DNA of 64,000 nt from Haemaphysalis longicornis. Taxonomy: Eukaryota; Arthropoda; Arachnida; Ixodida; Ixodidae. The notes under the pieces are model-generated. The model was not told the origin of the DNA. It was given only the letters and a program-made list of their open reading frames with translations, and did not search any database. The DNA lies in NCBI GenBank assembly GCA_013339765.2, contig CM023448.1, positions 191,871,909-191,935,908 of the forward strand, in the 5' to 3' direction. The first letter of the stretch is position 1. Each line of letters begins with the position of its first letter. This document shows positions 46,246 through 56,864 of the stretch, one piece after another. A program made the translations under genes and the position numbers.

Positions 46246-46612
46246 GCTGTTTTTGATGCCAAGGCTCGAGTACAAAAATCCGCAAAGCGCTACTGCGTTT
46301 CTCTTCCTATAAGATGGTCAGTTTTCCCGCACTTCAGCCGTACGTGCTTCCTCGAAGGTCAAAGGCAGAAGAATAACCACGCAGCAGGCCGCAGCTTGTG
46401 CTTGCTTTCATGCTGGTTGCTTACGCGGCGTTCGACGGCTGAATAGCGTAGCCGCGAGAATGCTTTTCACCCTTCATCGTTTGTCTGGGGAGGCCAGAAT
46501 GCGCGTCTGGCCGATAGAATTGTTCCCTGGCGGGGAAAGAATAGAGAGTTTTAGCAGTCCGTCCGCTCTGTCGTACTGGGTTCGGCTCGGTGCTTGGGCA
46601 TTCGTCGCGGTA

Positions 46613-46637
46613 GGCAGGCCCGTCCGCGGGCCTGCCT
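46613..46637. repeat. Short GC-rich hairpin
   Basis: GGCAGGCCCG and CGGGCCTGCC are inverted with a 3-base loop. No U-tract follows, so there is no reason to call it a terminator. Confidence 0.7.
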
Positions 46638-46727
46638 TCGCCATGTCCGCGCCTCCGCACCCTTCCTACTCCCCCTTCCGCGCGCTCAGGAGCAGACCGG
46701 TCCCAGTCATCCCGGTAACAACGTAGC

Positions 46728-46883
46728 CAGGGCCGTACACAGAGGGGGGGTTTGGGGGTTCAAACCCCTCCCGAAATCTTTTCCAGGCAGCACGTAAACA
46801 ATACTTACTGTTGCTTTCAGCAAAACTACCCCCTTCCCAAAATTGATAACCTTCCCCGAAAAAAATTTCTGGGTACGGCCCTG
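46728..46883 (+). mobile_element. 156-bp hAT MITE with perfect 8-bp target duplication
   Basis: Ends CAGGGCCGTACACAGA and TCTGGGTACGGCCCTG are inverted repeats with one mismatch. The flanking 8 bases AACGTAGC (46720-46727 and 46884-46891) are identical. The interior has GTTTGGGGGTTCAAACCCC followed by CCCGAAATC. Terminus CAGGG plus 8-bp duplication is the hAT signature. The intact duplication suggests a recent insertion. Confidence 0.85.
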
Positions 46884-46918
46884 AACGTAGCCAATGAAAC
46901 GGGCGGACTGCTAAACGG

Positions 46919-47025
46919 GATCCGGACATTTCGGTGTCGGACATTTCGGTCCAGGACATTTCGGTGTGGACATTTCTGTGCACGGACATTTTGGTGCACG
47001 ACGTCTTGGCCCAGACATTTTGAAT
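46919..47025 (-). repeat. Minisatellite 'GGACATTTCGGTG', left array
   Basis: Five to six units of about 17-20 bp containing GGACATTTCGGTG or near variants; reverse complement of the array at 47618. Confidence 0.8.
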
Positions 47026-47617
47026 GGGGGGATGTGCCAGGCATTCTTTGAACATTTTAGCTTTAATATTGTAATTTCGTGACTTGATATGATTTTAAGT
47101 TCGAGACTTGTGCTTGCGCCGCCGTTCATGGAAACAAACGCTAAACCCTGGCGGAGCATTGCCACGTGAAACCCAATTTCTGTAGTAGATGGTAAGAATT
47201 AACGTTGTTAATTTGGATCCGTTCAAACATTTTTTTTGTTATTTTAACATTCATGTGAACAACCCTCATACTTTAAGTGTTACCAAAGCGCTTTCCTTTC
47301 ACTTCACCCAACAGTGCAAGACGCTGCTGCTTTTAGTCTATTCCACCCTCCCCCAGCTAAACTTCCGCGAAAAAACAACAGAAAAACGAAGTCCATTAAG
47401 TGCGTGTGCATTTCGTTTTAATTATCCTCTCAATCAATCTCGCCTTCGTTGCATTCGGTGTCAGTTCTACTTAAAACTAACAAACCAACGATCGCACTTA
47501 CGGTGGCGTTATTTAGGGGAGGGGAAAGCTGAGCCCCACCGGCAATCATCCCCCTAAGTAGAGAGAGAGGGGTGTCACTTATATAACGGCTGTCGCAAAG
47601 AGGCAAGCACCGGATAA
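47026..47617. other. Interior between mirrored minisatellites
   Basis: About 590 bp without recognisable coding content; a 122-codon plus-strand frame at 47189 has no domain. It would be the body of an element if the two arrays are its terminal repeats. Confidence 0.4.
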
Positions 47618-47765
47618 TTTGGTCGCCGAAATGTCCGTACACCGAAATGACCCTACACCGAAATGTCCGTGCACCGAAACGCTCGTACACCGATATGTCC
47701 GTACAACGATGTGTCCGTACACCGAAATTTCCGCACTGAAATATCCTGCACCGAAATGTCCTCGA
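47618..47765 (+). repeat. Minisatellite 'CACCGAAATGTCCGTA', right array
   Basis: Eight or so units of about 17-19 bp (ACCGAAATGTCCGTAC and variants). Inverted relative to the array at 46919-47025. Confidence 0.85.
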
Positions 47766-47999
47766 GCCGTCTGGAGTTTGTCTGGCGCTCCCTGAAAAAA
47801 TTCGCCTAGGAGCGTTTCTTTTGATTATCTTTATCTCCGGATAGCCTGCTGCCGGTGGTGTTAATATTCGTATACTATACGTAGTTCGATGTGAGTTTTA
47901 AATATCTCACTTAATTTCGACCCAGGATTATCCGACACTATGTTTACATTTAAAAACCTAATTGTAACGTTAATGTAACGACACGTTCCAATTTTCGAA

Positions 48000-48119
48000 A
48001 TGGAACTGGAACGCGTTCCTTTCGCAATAAAGGAACTTGTAACGGGAACTCGTTTCAAAATTCGCAAGGAACGAGGAACGAGCTTTCGTTCCTATTTTGG
48101 AGGAACGTGTACAACACTG
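48000..48119 (+). mobile_element. GGAACG-rich right end of a hAT-like element
   Basis: Ends GGAACGTGTACAACACTG, a CAGTGTTGT-type hAT terminus on the opposite strand, after repeated GGAACG motifs. The matching left terminus was not located; 46127-46245 is a similar segment but in the same orientation. Confidence 0.4.
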
Positions 48120-48954
48120 CCTACGGGTAAGTTGAACTTACGACTTTTGGATCAAGTGGGATAAGGGCATCGATGTCTGAACCTTTTGAGGGCCGTTTAT
48201 TATACGGTGCGTGCGCCTGCTATATGGCTGGTGCGTATTTTTTAACACGTAATAATGCGGACAAGACACACAACGCTCCATCGTGTAAGCAGACGCATTA
48301 GCTCTGTTCAAATAAAGTGTGCCAAGGTGTAACATACCAGCTATTAATTGTTACAGATAGAAACTATCCTAGAGCTTAACCGGAATTCGTGTTACAAAAA
48401 GAGAATGTGGCAGCGCATGTGGTCGCTTCGCTGAAAATGTCGTCGAAATACGATAGTCTTCTTCCCCCTTCCCCTCCTGCCCCGTAACTGCCTCTGCCCG
48501 TTCTCCCGCCCACCTCTCCTGCACTTACCCTCCTGCCTCGGCTCTCTATCCTATGATAGACACAATGCGGGTTTGCTGAAATCAATTGAATTTTATGGCG
48601 TTCGCCATGCGGTCGCGCCAATTTTTTGGACCATTTTATTGATGTTACGAGCCATGAGCCCGAATCTCCAGCGGGAGCCTTTTTTTTATATTTTTGAATA
48701 AAATATTGCTTTTAACTCGCTTTTTCTTCTTTGTTATCGCAAAAATAAAGCCCGCTTTTTTTAGTGAAAAGAACACTGCTAGTATCAGTTATGTATTCAT
48801 GCCTTTCTTCAAAAATGCCTAATGTCCTCTTTTGGCTGAACAAGGTTAACACTGCACTGGTTACACTCGGCCCCCGGATTTAGAAGTTCGGAAATTGTTT
48901 TGCCTCTATAGTCGCCTCGTTGAAGAATTCTTTTAACTTGTGGCAGGGCGGCCG
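48120..48954. other. Intergenic
   Basis: No gene or repeat recognised; a C/T-rich stretch at 48462-48545. Confidence 0.4.
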
Positions 48955-49025
48955 AATTGAAGCACAGAGAGAATGAAAAACAAACCGAAATTTTTGCTTT
49001 TAATTTGTCCAAGAAAGACTATTGT
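48955..49025 (-). repeat. Fragment of the 59-61 kb foldback family (inner end)
   Basis: AACCGAAATTTTTGCTTTTAA, then GTCCAAGAAAGACTATTGTCTTTAAAAC, matches the inner part of the left arm at 60060-60112 (GACCAAAATTTCTGGGTTTA, CCCAAGAAACGCTATCGTC). Confidence 0.6.
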
Positions 49026-49785
49026 CTTTAAAACCTCTCGGCGGAACGGGCCACGTCGGTACCCGAATCGTCAGACCCATTGAAGTCTATTGACGTCACC
49101 AATGGAATCCACCGAATAGTGATGCATGCTGCTCGAACGCGGAGAAATAACAGCCGCTAACTTCAATTAAGGTCCTCCCATGAAGCTGTTTCATTTTTTT
49201 TAATTTATTGGTTGCTGCTACAAGCGGTTGGTGTGACATCGTCAGCCGTCAGAGCAGACAGGGACTCTAACTCCGTGACAACAATGGACAAGAAATAGCA
49301 CTTCGCTTTCTAATGCCCATGCTCCAACAAGTCTGAAGCTCACTCCTTGCTGAGGCAGTGTCTTCGAAAGGGAACACATGACCGCCCGGCTTCAGGACCG
49401 TCGAGTGCGAATTGTAAATTACCAACACTCCGACTGTACAGCATGGACGCCCCACTTTTGCCGCTACCCGCGCCGTTAACCCGTGGAAAGTTCTCAGTCT
49501 TATAAACAGAACCTGCTGTATAGAAGTACGGGGCAGTGGTGACCCCTCTGTATTTTTCGTGCAGCAATACTGCGATGTTTATACTCGGCTGTTTTCTTGA
49601 ACTCAGCACGAGTTTTCCGTTGGTTGGTTTATCGAAGTTATTTACTTCAGACATACTGCACTAAAGCACAATTACGGAGAAAAAGGAGGCGTACAAACTG
49701 CTCCGTGTACACCACATCGACTTACCGGGCTCGTTGAGTTTGCCGATAGACGTGGGGACGGAAAAGAGCGAAAGAAAAAAAAAGG
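49026..49785. other. Intergenic
   Basis: No gene supported. The 104- and 88-codon minus-strand frames are unrecognised. Confidence 0.4.
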
Positions 49786-49789
49786 CCGT

Positions 49790-50190
49790 GCATCTTCTCC
49801 TTTCTTCGCAAATGTCGACAAAAGACGATCGTCTTTGTCGGCATTTGCCAAGTAAATGCCTCCCTTCGATTTCCCGTTCACCTCTCATGTTGTCCCTCTT
49901 GCGTCGCGCTCCTCCCAAGGTAAACAAGCTAAAGGTTTGCTCAAGCCAATTTAGGTTTACCGCGTTCCACTGCTCCAGGCCGGGTGCCTCGATGCGAGCG
50001 CTGCCGTACGGCAGAGACGTGCGTGAATCGAGGCGCCCTACTTCAACGTTTATAGAACCACATTGCCCTAGTCCACGTGCGTTCCAAGCAGAACGTGGAA
50101 CTTATCTAGTGGAAGCTTCCGTAACTGTTGCAGCTTGAATTCTTAAAATGCCGCCAGAAGCTGTAGTGGCGCGGGACGACAGCAGGTGAC
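49790..50190 (+). repeat. Copy of the outer arm of the 59-61 kb foldback family
   Basis: Aligns with 59367-59770 nearly base for base: GTCGACAAAAGACGATCGTC, CACCTCTCATGTTG, GGTTTGCTCAAGCCAATTTA, GGCCGGGTGCCTCGATGC, TTCTTAAAATGCCGCC. It has no inverted partner nearby, so this is a half element. Parallel protein frames in the two copies reflect the repeat, not a gene. Confidence 0.85.
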
Positions 50191-50216
50191 AGTGATGTTT
50201 TGTGTACAGTATACAG

Positions 50217-50223
50217 TATATAT

Positions 50224-50293
<70 letters not shown>
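50217..50293 (+). repeat. (TA)n microsatellite
   Basis: About 65 bases of pure TA plus flanking TA-like sequence. Confidence 0.95.
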
Positions 50294-50295
<2 letters not shown>

Positions 50296-51720
50296 CTCGT
50301 GCGCTGGTATGGTGGCGACACAAGCGCCTGAACAACTAGCGCCATCTACGACCACTGGTGGCATTTATCGGATGTTGTGGTCGTCGCTTGCGCCCTTCCC
50401 CGTACTGCCCGTGCTACGCTCCGATGACTGATTGCTCAAACCAGCGCGCTCGTTTTAACGGTTTTAGAGAGGTAGGGGATATTGGCTCGTTTTCTTTTTT
50501 GTCTAAGAAAACCTCAAAACGCGGTCGCCAGCTACACGCCGCAAACGATGTTTACTGTGTCCAGGAGGAGCTAGCGAACGCAACGGACCCGTCCGATGTT
50601 TCCAGCAATGGCGTTGGGCACATGTAACAGGCGTCACCCTGGGCGGCGACTTTTAGTTAAGGGCGGGTACAGTGAATGGTTGTGAGTGCTGTTGTAAACA
50701 CGCGGCTCACGCATTTCTGCACTTTATTATGAGTTCAGTGAGTCTAAGCGAGGTAGGCGGGGGAAGCTGCACGCGCAAGGCCGGGTGCCACGGCTTGCGT
50801 AAACATGCTGATGCAGTTGCTACGTTCGTCAACTCATAACGGTGAGCACCAGGCAGCTATTGCCAAATTTTAGCGCCGGTATCAACGCCGGTGTTCCAGC
50901 TCTGTCCGAATCAGCGAAATGTTAGTCGTATGGAGTTGCCCGCGATATCTGCGTCAAGGCAGCGGCCGAGGCCGCACGGGCAGAAGCTCCGCGCATACAC
51001 CTAGGAAAGGGTAAGCAGCGATGAGAACCATAATACAGAAGATGAATAAACGATTCAGATTGCTAAAGGATAACCAACACGTAATGCTAAAATGTCGGGG
51101 AGGCATAAGCTCAGCGACAAAAAAAAAAGAAAAAAGAAAACGACCGACACCGTCACTGCTTCAAGATGATTGACGCGCATATTAATGGCCCATTCGTTCA
51201 GCTGCGGTGGTTGCCTGTCGGATCACTGCAGTTTTGTGTCGACCGTTACGCTGCGTCATATTCTGTAGCACTCAGGTAAGATTGCTGGGGTGTGTGCTGG
51301 CGCGCTGAATTGTTCCCGATGAAGCTCGCGTTGCCTATGCAAGTTTCGCCGGGCACCGCCTGTCGCAGGTCCCCTGAGAAGTTGATGGCGGGTGTGCACA
51401 GGAACAAGATCTTAGAGTATAAACCTTTCCCACAAAACAGCAAAACGGACGCTTATGGCCAGAAGTCGTTCGGCGTTGTTTACATTGCTCGTCGCACTGC
51501 GCGGGTTCATCGCTATCGCCTTTCCGCTTCATTTCAAGGGAACCGAGATAAACTATTTTTTCATCAGCCTCCTCGCAAGTTGCGGGAGCCCCAGCAATAC
51601 ATACAGAAATACGCACTACTAGCTCGACTTTTCCACAACGACTGCGGAATCTCCGCCCGGTACAGCCGCTCCTTCGGGCTGACCAACATCCGATTTCTGA
51701 CGGCGCCGCTGCTCGGCGGC
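50294..51720. other. Intergenic; upstream of the LINE
   Basis: An open frame from 51292 runs into LINE ORF1, but its first ~143 codons show no LINE-like content, so they are probably chance or flanking DNA. Confidence 0.4.
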
Positions 51721-52011
51721 GCATACGGGAAAGATAAGCCATCGCCTATTATAGTGCGCTTTTCAGCCCGCTATACCCGTGACGCTTGGCTTGCAAAAAG
51801 AAGTGAACTAAGAAGGAAGAAATCAAAGGTTTTCATCAACGAAAACTTGACTGCTCAAAACAAACGCTTGTTCTGGCATTTTAAAACAAAGGCAAGGGAA
51901 ATGGAATACCATTTCGCGTGGGTTAAGGACGGAAAATTCTTTGTTCGGCGCAGTCAACATGACAGAATACTAAGGATTAATGCAGGCATTGACCTCGACC
52001 GAATAAGGTAG
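51721..52011 (+). pseudogene. LINE ORF1 C-terminal domain
   Basis: In-frame stretch with PIIVRFSARYTRDAWLAKR, VFINENLTAQNKRLFW and EYHFAWVKDGKFFVRR, ending at a TAG (52009-52011). This series is the conserved C-terminal domain of ORF1 proteins (RNA-binding chaperones) of Jockey/CR1-type LINEs. The N-terminal part is missing. Confidence 0.65.
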
Positions 52012-52817
52012 CCCCAGGACTTCACTAATTTTCTTACGCCATAAAGGCACATGCCTACACGCGATAAAACATGTAGTTATCACGATGCTGCTTCGTTTAG
52101 ACAACGCAGGGCCTTATCTTTAAAGGAGCCATGAAGAGAAAACACAAGTTTGGTTCATTCGAGACATTGCCTCGTTAGAACCATAACGACACCACTTATA
52201 ACGCAAACTTCGCTCAAATAAGCTACATAATTAGGAAAAAAGGAAATGACCATGCGACCCACCAGCTCATTTTCCGCAACAGAACCTATGATGTCACTCG
52301 AGAATGCTCTGCGATTGGCGGAGGCCGGCAAAAGCAAACGCATGTTAGGCAGGGCTTACAGTTTGCATAGCGAGCTCAATGCCCGTGAAACATACTGCAC
52401 ATTCTTTTTATGACAAAGAACGGTGGAGTAAACGGTTGAAGTTCCGAACGAACACGCAAGCGTGTATGCCAATGCGTACGAAACTACCGCCAGCCGAACT
52501 CGACATCTCGCCGTCGCCACCGTCGCGTAGACAAATTTTCGGGGTCAAGGCTCTTCGGGGCCAACGAACCGTCCCAGCACGCACAGCCGCGACCTTGCTT
52601 GGTATCGTAATCCCTTCACAGGAGGTTGGCCGTCATATCGCCAACCAGCAAAGGTAAAAATAGAAACAAGGGGAGTAAGGAACACAGAGCAGCAACGAGA
52701 TAGTGCCACTCGTCGCACAGGTTTCGGTATGGAGGTCGTGTTGGCTTGCTGCTGTCGTTACGAGCTCGTTTACAGTTTACAACCACTGAAAACTTCAGTT
52801 TGTTCGAGTACTTTACA

Positions 52818-53024
52818 ATGAAATTTCGTTGCTGTGTTTTGAAATGTCCATGTAGTACGGGCAAATCGTCGAGGGAGTGCGACATCCCCGCCGGTGAGAT
52901 CTCCTTTCATGTGCTGCCCAACGACGAACCTCGGCGAAGCAAGTGGCTACGTTTTGTGAACTTTGCAAACGGAGGAGAAAGAGAGCTAAAGGAAATACGA
53001 GTGTGCTCGTTTCATTTCCGATGA
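52818..53024 (+). pseudogene. THAP zinc-finger domain, truncated
   Basis: Starts MKFRCCVLKCPCS and runs through a basic RRSKWLRFV to VCSFHFR, then a TGA. This has the C-x4-C (CCVLKC) and C-x2-H (CSFH) zinc ligands and the conserved tryptophan of the THAP fold in ~68 residues, with no intron. The frame breaks just after the C-x2-H pair. THAP domains bind DNA; here it would recognise the element's ends. No transposase catalytic part follows. Confidence 0.8.
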
Positions 53025-53085
53025 AGTGATTACGGCAGGGACCCGGACATGCTGGCGCTCGTCGCCGACTTCGTCAAATCGCCTT

Positions 53086-53646
53086 TCAAAGCGCTCTGAC
53101 CTTGGGGAAAAAAATTGCCGTACACACCGCGCATTGACGCTCGAATCTTTCTGGTCGGAGCAGAGAGCTCGAGCGAACGGCTTTCCATACACGACACCGG
53201 CCAACTGGCATAAGCGATACTGCTACTGAAATTGAAAATACGGCACATACGTACCAGTCTGTATTCGTCCGTCGCGACGGGGCTGACGAGGCAGCGGTGC
53301 CGATGGCTGGGCGTTCGTCTGTTGTGGCTATCGCGGAATGGTCGCTTTCCAGTCCACAGCGTATCCCACAACTCTTGCCGCTCGTGCACTTAGAAAGAAG
53401 CATTGAGCGTTCAAGTGGTGTGAGGTTGTTAAATGCAAGGCCGAGCTCCTCGGCGAGAGTTTTGTTCTCCGGATCAGGCGATTCCATGACTAGGGCTGCG
53501 GGTGCACTAGGTTTTACTAGCATTTTTAAAATGGCCGCCGTTTCGGTCGACTCCCGCGTGTGGGTGTTATATGGAGTCGACATACTAAGTATCTGTTTCA
53601 TGGACCGGCTCGTATGACGCCATTGTTCACGTGACAAAATATGCAA
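53086..53646 (-). other. 186-codon ORF opposite the THAP element, unrecognised
   Basis: An open minus-strand frame with a charged segment (ESPDPENKTLAEELGLAF) inside the P-like element. It could be chance, or part of a captured gene. No known domain seen. Confidence 0.2.
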
Positions 53647-53824
53647 TTTTAGCGGGAGATTTGAAATTTTGGCTTAAATTGCCTTATTTCTCAGTGAATA
53701 AAGCATCATTTGCTTCCGGGAAAGCGCTTGGGGTACTATGAAACACCTAATCTTTCGAATAAAACAAACTTTTGTTTTCTCTTCATGGCTCCTTTAAGCC
53801 TTATTCTTAAGCAATTTTCTTTAC

Positions 53825-54408
53825 TTCATCTCAACGCGCGAAGTTTAGGGAACAAGCATGATTCGGTCAACTTTTTTTAGATGCCTTAGGTCATCCATTC
53901 GACGTTTTAACATTCACTGAAACCTGATTTTCTAATGAATGCCCCGTTGTAAATTTTTCAGGGTACAACTGCATCTCAGTTTCGCGAACTAGCAAAAGAG
54001 GAGGGGGTGTTGCTATATATGCAAAAAACACCTTCAATTCTTGAGAGTATTCTAGAGTATTGTGCGTGCGTTGGTCTACCTACCATCGTTATCGGTGATT
54101 TCAATATTAATTTGCTCTTGGTGGATTCCTCTGTTCAAAAGCTACTTGATGTACTTCTTTCTTTTGGCTGTCGAAGTAATATTGTCATACCGACAAGTGT
54201 AAGAAGTACGTCCGAAACGTTACTAGTCGTATGTTTTACGAATTTTAAAATTGACCAATCCGATGGCGGAGTGTTAATATCAGATATAAGTGATCACATG
54301 CCGTTATTTCTCTTTTTTTCAGCCTACATAACCCAGCAACACAAACATACAGACCACGCACCTATTCCGTGCAGAATATTATCTGCAGAAAAGATCGATT
54401 TTTTTTAG
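53825..54408 (+). pseudogene. LINE ORF2 endonuclease domain
   Basis: Reads LLHLNARSLGNKH, then TFTET followed by a stop near 53926, then SRTSKRGGGVAIYAKN, and in the next open frame IVIGDFNINLL and ISDISDHMPLF. These are the motifs of an exonuclease-endonuclease-phosphatase (APE-type) domain, with the GDFN asparagine and the SDH histidine kept. Frame changes near 53926 and 54030 inactivate it. Confidence 0.75.
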
Positions 54409-54669
54409 CATTTACTTGAGGAAGCCATCTGGGACCCTGTAATGCAGACAAATGATCCCACTCTCTCCTATGACATTTTTTAAAACTATTTAAGGAACTG
54501 TATGATAGTGCATTTCCTCTAGAACAGCTAAAAAGGCACAAAAAACTAGAAAACCGTGTATTGATGCCTCTTTACCCAAGAGAATAAAAGGACGGGACAA
54601 ACTATTCGCATCATTTATTCGAACCAAAAACATCGATCAGTTAGCTGAGTACAAAAAATCAGAAATGAG

Positions 54670-56001
54670 TTGACATACGATATTAAACACGCACGTAACT
54701 TGTATTATGAGAATAGGTTTGTCAGTGTCTTTAATGATTCTAGAAAAGTATGGAATTCCGCAAATGCACTACGGAACAAGAACGAGAGAGAAACAATATC
54801 AGAAATAGTAATCGAGGGCATACCATATTCGGGCACTTTCCTAGCAAACAAATTCAATAATTATTTCCTAAAGGCAGGTTTTTGCGCCTCTTCATCGACT
54901 AATAGTGTTAGGTGTACATCCTACATTAATTGTTCGGACTCATCAATTTTTATGTCTCCTACTACAGCGCAACAGATGTACGGCCTGTTAAATAAACTAA
55001 AGAATAGTAGTGCTTGCGGTGTGGACGAAATAAAGGCAGCACCTCTTAAAGCAGTCGCTCATGTTGTCTGTTTACCTCTATCGCACATTTTCAATCTTAT
55101 TCTAAGCTCAGGAACATTCCCCAACCAACTTAAAATCGCAAGGGTAGCTGTCATTTTTAAAGGAGGAGATGAAAATGATCTTGGTAATTACCGGCCAATC
55201 TCTGTTTTAACTATGTTTTGTAAGGTTATTGAAGAAACAATAAACTCGCGACTTACTAATTTCTTCGAGCAGAAGAACATTATAGTACAAAATAAATATG
55301 GCTTTCAAAAGGAAAAAATCTACTGAAATGGTGTTACTGAATATTAAAGATAAAATAATTGACAACATAGAAAATAAACTATTTACTGTTGGGTTATTTC
55401 TTGACCTCAAAAAGGCCTTGGACTCTGTGCAGCATGACATTTTATCGATAAAACTCTCCAGATACGGTGTAAGAGGAATTGCCTTAGACATCGTGAAAAG
55501 TTACCTAGAAAACCGTATGCAATACACTAAAATTGGCAATGCGACATCTCACTTCGGCGAAATCACATGTGGAGTTTCGCAAGGGTCGATTCTAGGCCCT
55601 CTACTCTTCATTATATACATTAATGACATAGTAAACATACCTCTAACACCAGATATTACTTTGCATTCTGACGACACCAATGTATTTTTCTCTGGACCAG
55701 ATATTGACGTCCTTAAGTCGCAAGCCAATCAGTGGCTAGAAAATCTATCTAGTTGGCTATGCGCAAACACATTAAACTTAAACCCCAAAAAAACTAAGTA
55801 TATGGTATTTTGGCCCCGTAATAAAACGTATAGCCGCGAAAAGATTATTAGCTTTGAGGGACAACATATTGATCGCGTTACATCACACAAATTTCTCGGT
55901 GTCTTCTTTCATGAATATTTAGACTGGTCCCTTCACATCAACCACTTACGAAACAGCATTGCCCGAGCAGTTGGCATGCTCTGTACGTTGCATCACTTAT
56001 T
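54670..56001 (+). pseudogene. LINE ORF2 reverse transcriptase
   Basis: First frame (54670-55326) carries SSACGVDEIKAAPLK, VIFKGGDENDLGNYRPISVL and NKYGFQ; a frameshift near 55310 leads to a second (55298-56001) with FLDLKKALDSVQHDILS, GVSQGSILGPLLFIIYINDI, a DD box reading LHSDDTNVFFSG and KTKYMVF. Both aspartates of the DD pair remain, but the usual FADD alanine is serine. Order and spacing fit CR1/L2-type reverse transcriptases. Confidence 0.85.
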
Positions 56002-56006
56002 ACCAG

Positions 56007-56470
56007 AGTCACGTTTTGCTTGGGTTCGTGACAACCCGTGAGGGGACACTGGGACTCCTTGCAGGACGGAAGGCTGTTTCGCTGTTTATTCACCGCACGC
56101 TGGCTTACTCTACGACACACCGCAAAGGTTGCACACTTCACTTGCAAACGCTTTCGGCCACATGCCGGGTTTTCTGTCTCAAAAACACCGGACCACCTCA
56201 CTCGTCGGCGTCCGGCTCTGAACTCCTCGCTCCGGCGCCCCCAGCCCGTCGCGTCTTCCCCACCCCCTTAGAACAAAACAAACACAACAAGCCCATGAGC
56301 GGTGGCAACCCCGAGCGAGACTGTTTCTAAGAATTTCGGTGCCTCGACCTTCCCCCCGCGGGCCAAGGCCGGCCCGGAAGCCTCTGAGTTATTGCACTCC
56401 CCGTCTCCCGGGGCCACTCCTACGCCGCCCCCCCTGTCGCCATGGCGTCCTGGCAGGCGAAACCTCGACA
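56007..56470 (+). mobile_element. 464-bp insertion with 5-bp duplication (LTR-like)
   Basis: The LINE reading frame is broken at LHHLLP and resumes exactly at VWLK after 464 GC-rich bases. ACCAG occurs on both sides (56002-56006 and 56471-56475). A 5-bp duplication and this length suit a solo LTR; the insertion starts AGTCACG and ends TCGACA, lacking canonical TG...CA, so a DNA element remains possible. Internal ORFs are unrecognised. Confidence 0.65.
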
Positions 56471-56864
56471 ACCAGTATGGTTAAAAAGCAAATTTACAAC
56501 GCAACAATACACTCGCATCTTCACTACTGCCTTCTTATGGGGGGGGGCAACGACAAAAACAAACCTCAGCTATCTCTATTTGTTACAAAAAAGAGCTCTC
56601 CGTTTAATTGAACTGCTGCCCTTTCGTTCACATACAGCACAACTTTTCCAAAAACATGAACTGTTAACAATTCACTATATCCGACTTAAAAAATTAGCTA
56701 CGGTCGCGTACCACGCCGTTAAATGTAACCCTAATGAATTTTCAAGGAAATTTGCCGAGAAAGACCACAGCCACAATTTACGGCATATCACGTACAAGAA
56801 AGAAAAGCTTCGCACCAACTACGGTGCGCAAAAGTTGACATACCTAATTCCAGATATATCCTAA
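56471..56864 (+). pseudogene. LINE ORF2 C-terminus
   Basis: Continues the reverse transcriptase after the insertion: IYNATIHSHLHYCLLM, a frameshift in a G-run at 56539-56546, then LLQKRALRLIELLPFRSHT and a C-terminal tail ending LTYLIPDIS. The GXXXSXLXYC-like segment and QKRALR are typical of CR1/L2 C-termini. Confidence 0.75.

Larger units (their letters stand above)
52120..53797 (+). mobile_element. P-like THAP element with 33-bp inverted repeats
   Basis: Left TTAAAGGAGCCATGAAGAG... (52120-52152) and right ...CTTCATGGCTCCTTTAA (53765-53797) are inverted repeats matching at 32 of 33 positions. Flanks GCCTTATC (52111-52118) and GCCTTATT (53798-53805) form a 7-of-8 target duplication; if that framing is right, the left end starts one base earlier, at 52119. 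THAP exon plus 8-bp duplication fits the P superfamily. At 1.68 kb it lacks room for a full transposase. It lies between ORF1 and ORF2 of the LINE. Related fragments: 35936-36329 and 62448-63110. Confidence 0.85.

Noticed and set aside
49734..50138. 134-codon ORF with a paralogue at 59362-59718
   Set aside because: The similarity is explained by the DNA repeat; frames differ by indels and have no domain.
51292..51720. N-terminal half of the 239-codon ORF as part of LINE ORF1
   Set aside because: Sequence before about 51721 shows none of the expected ORF1 features; probably chance read-through from flanking DNA.
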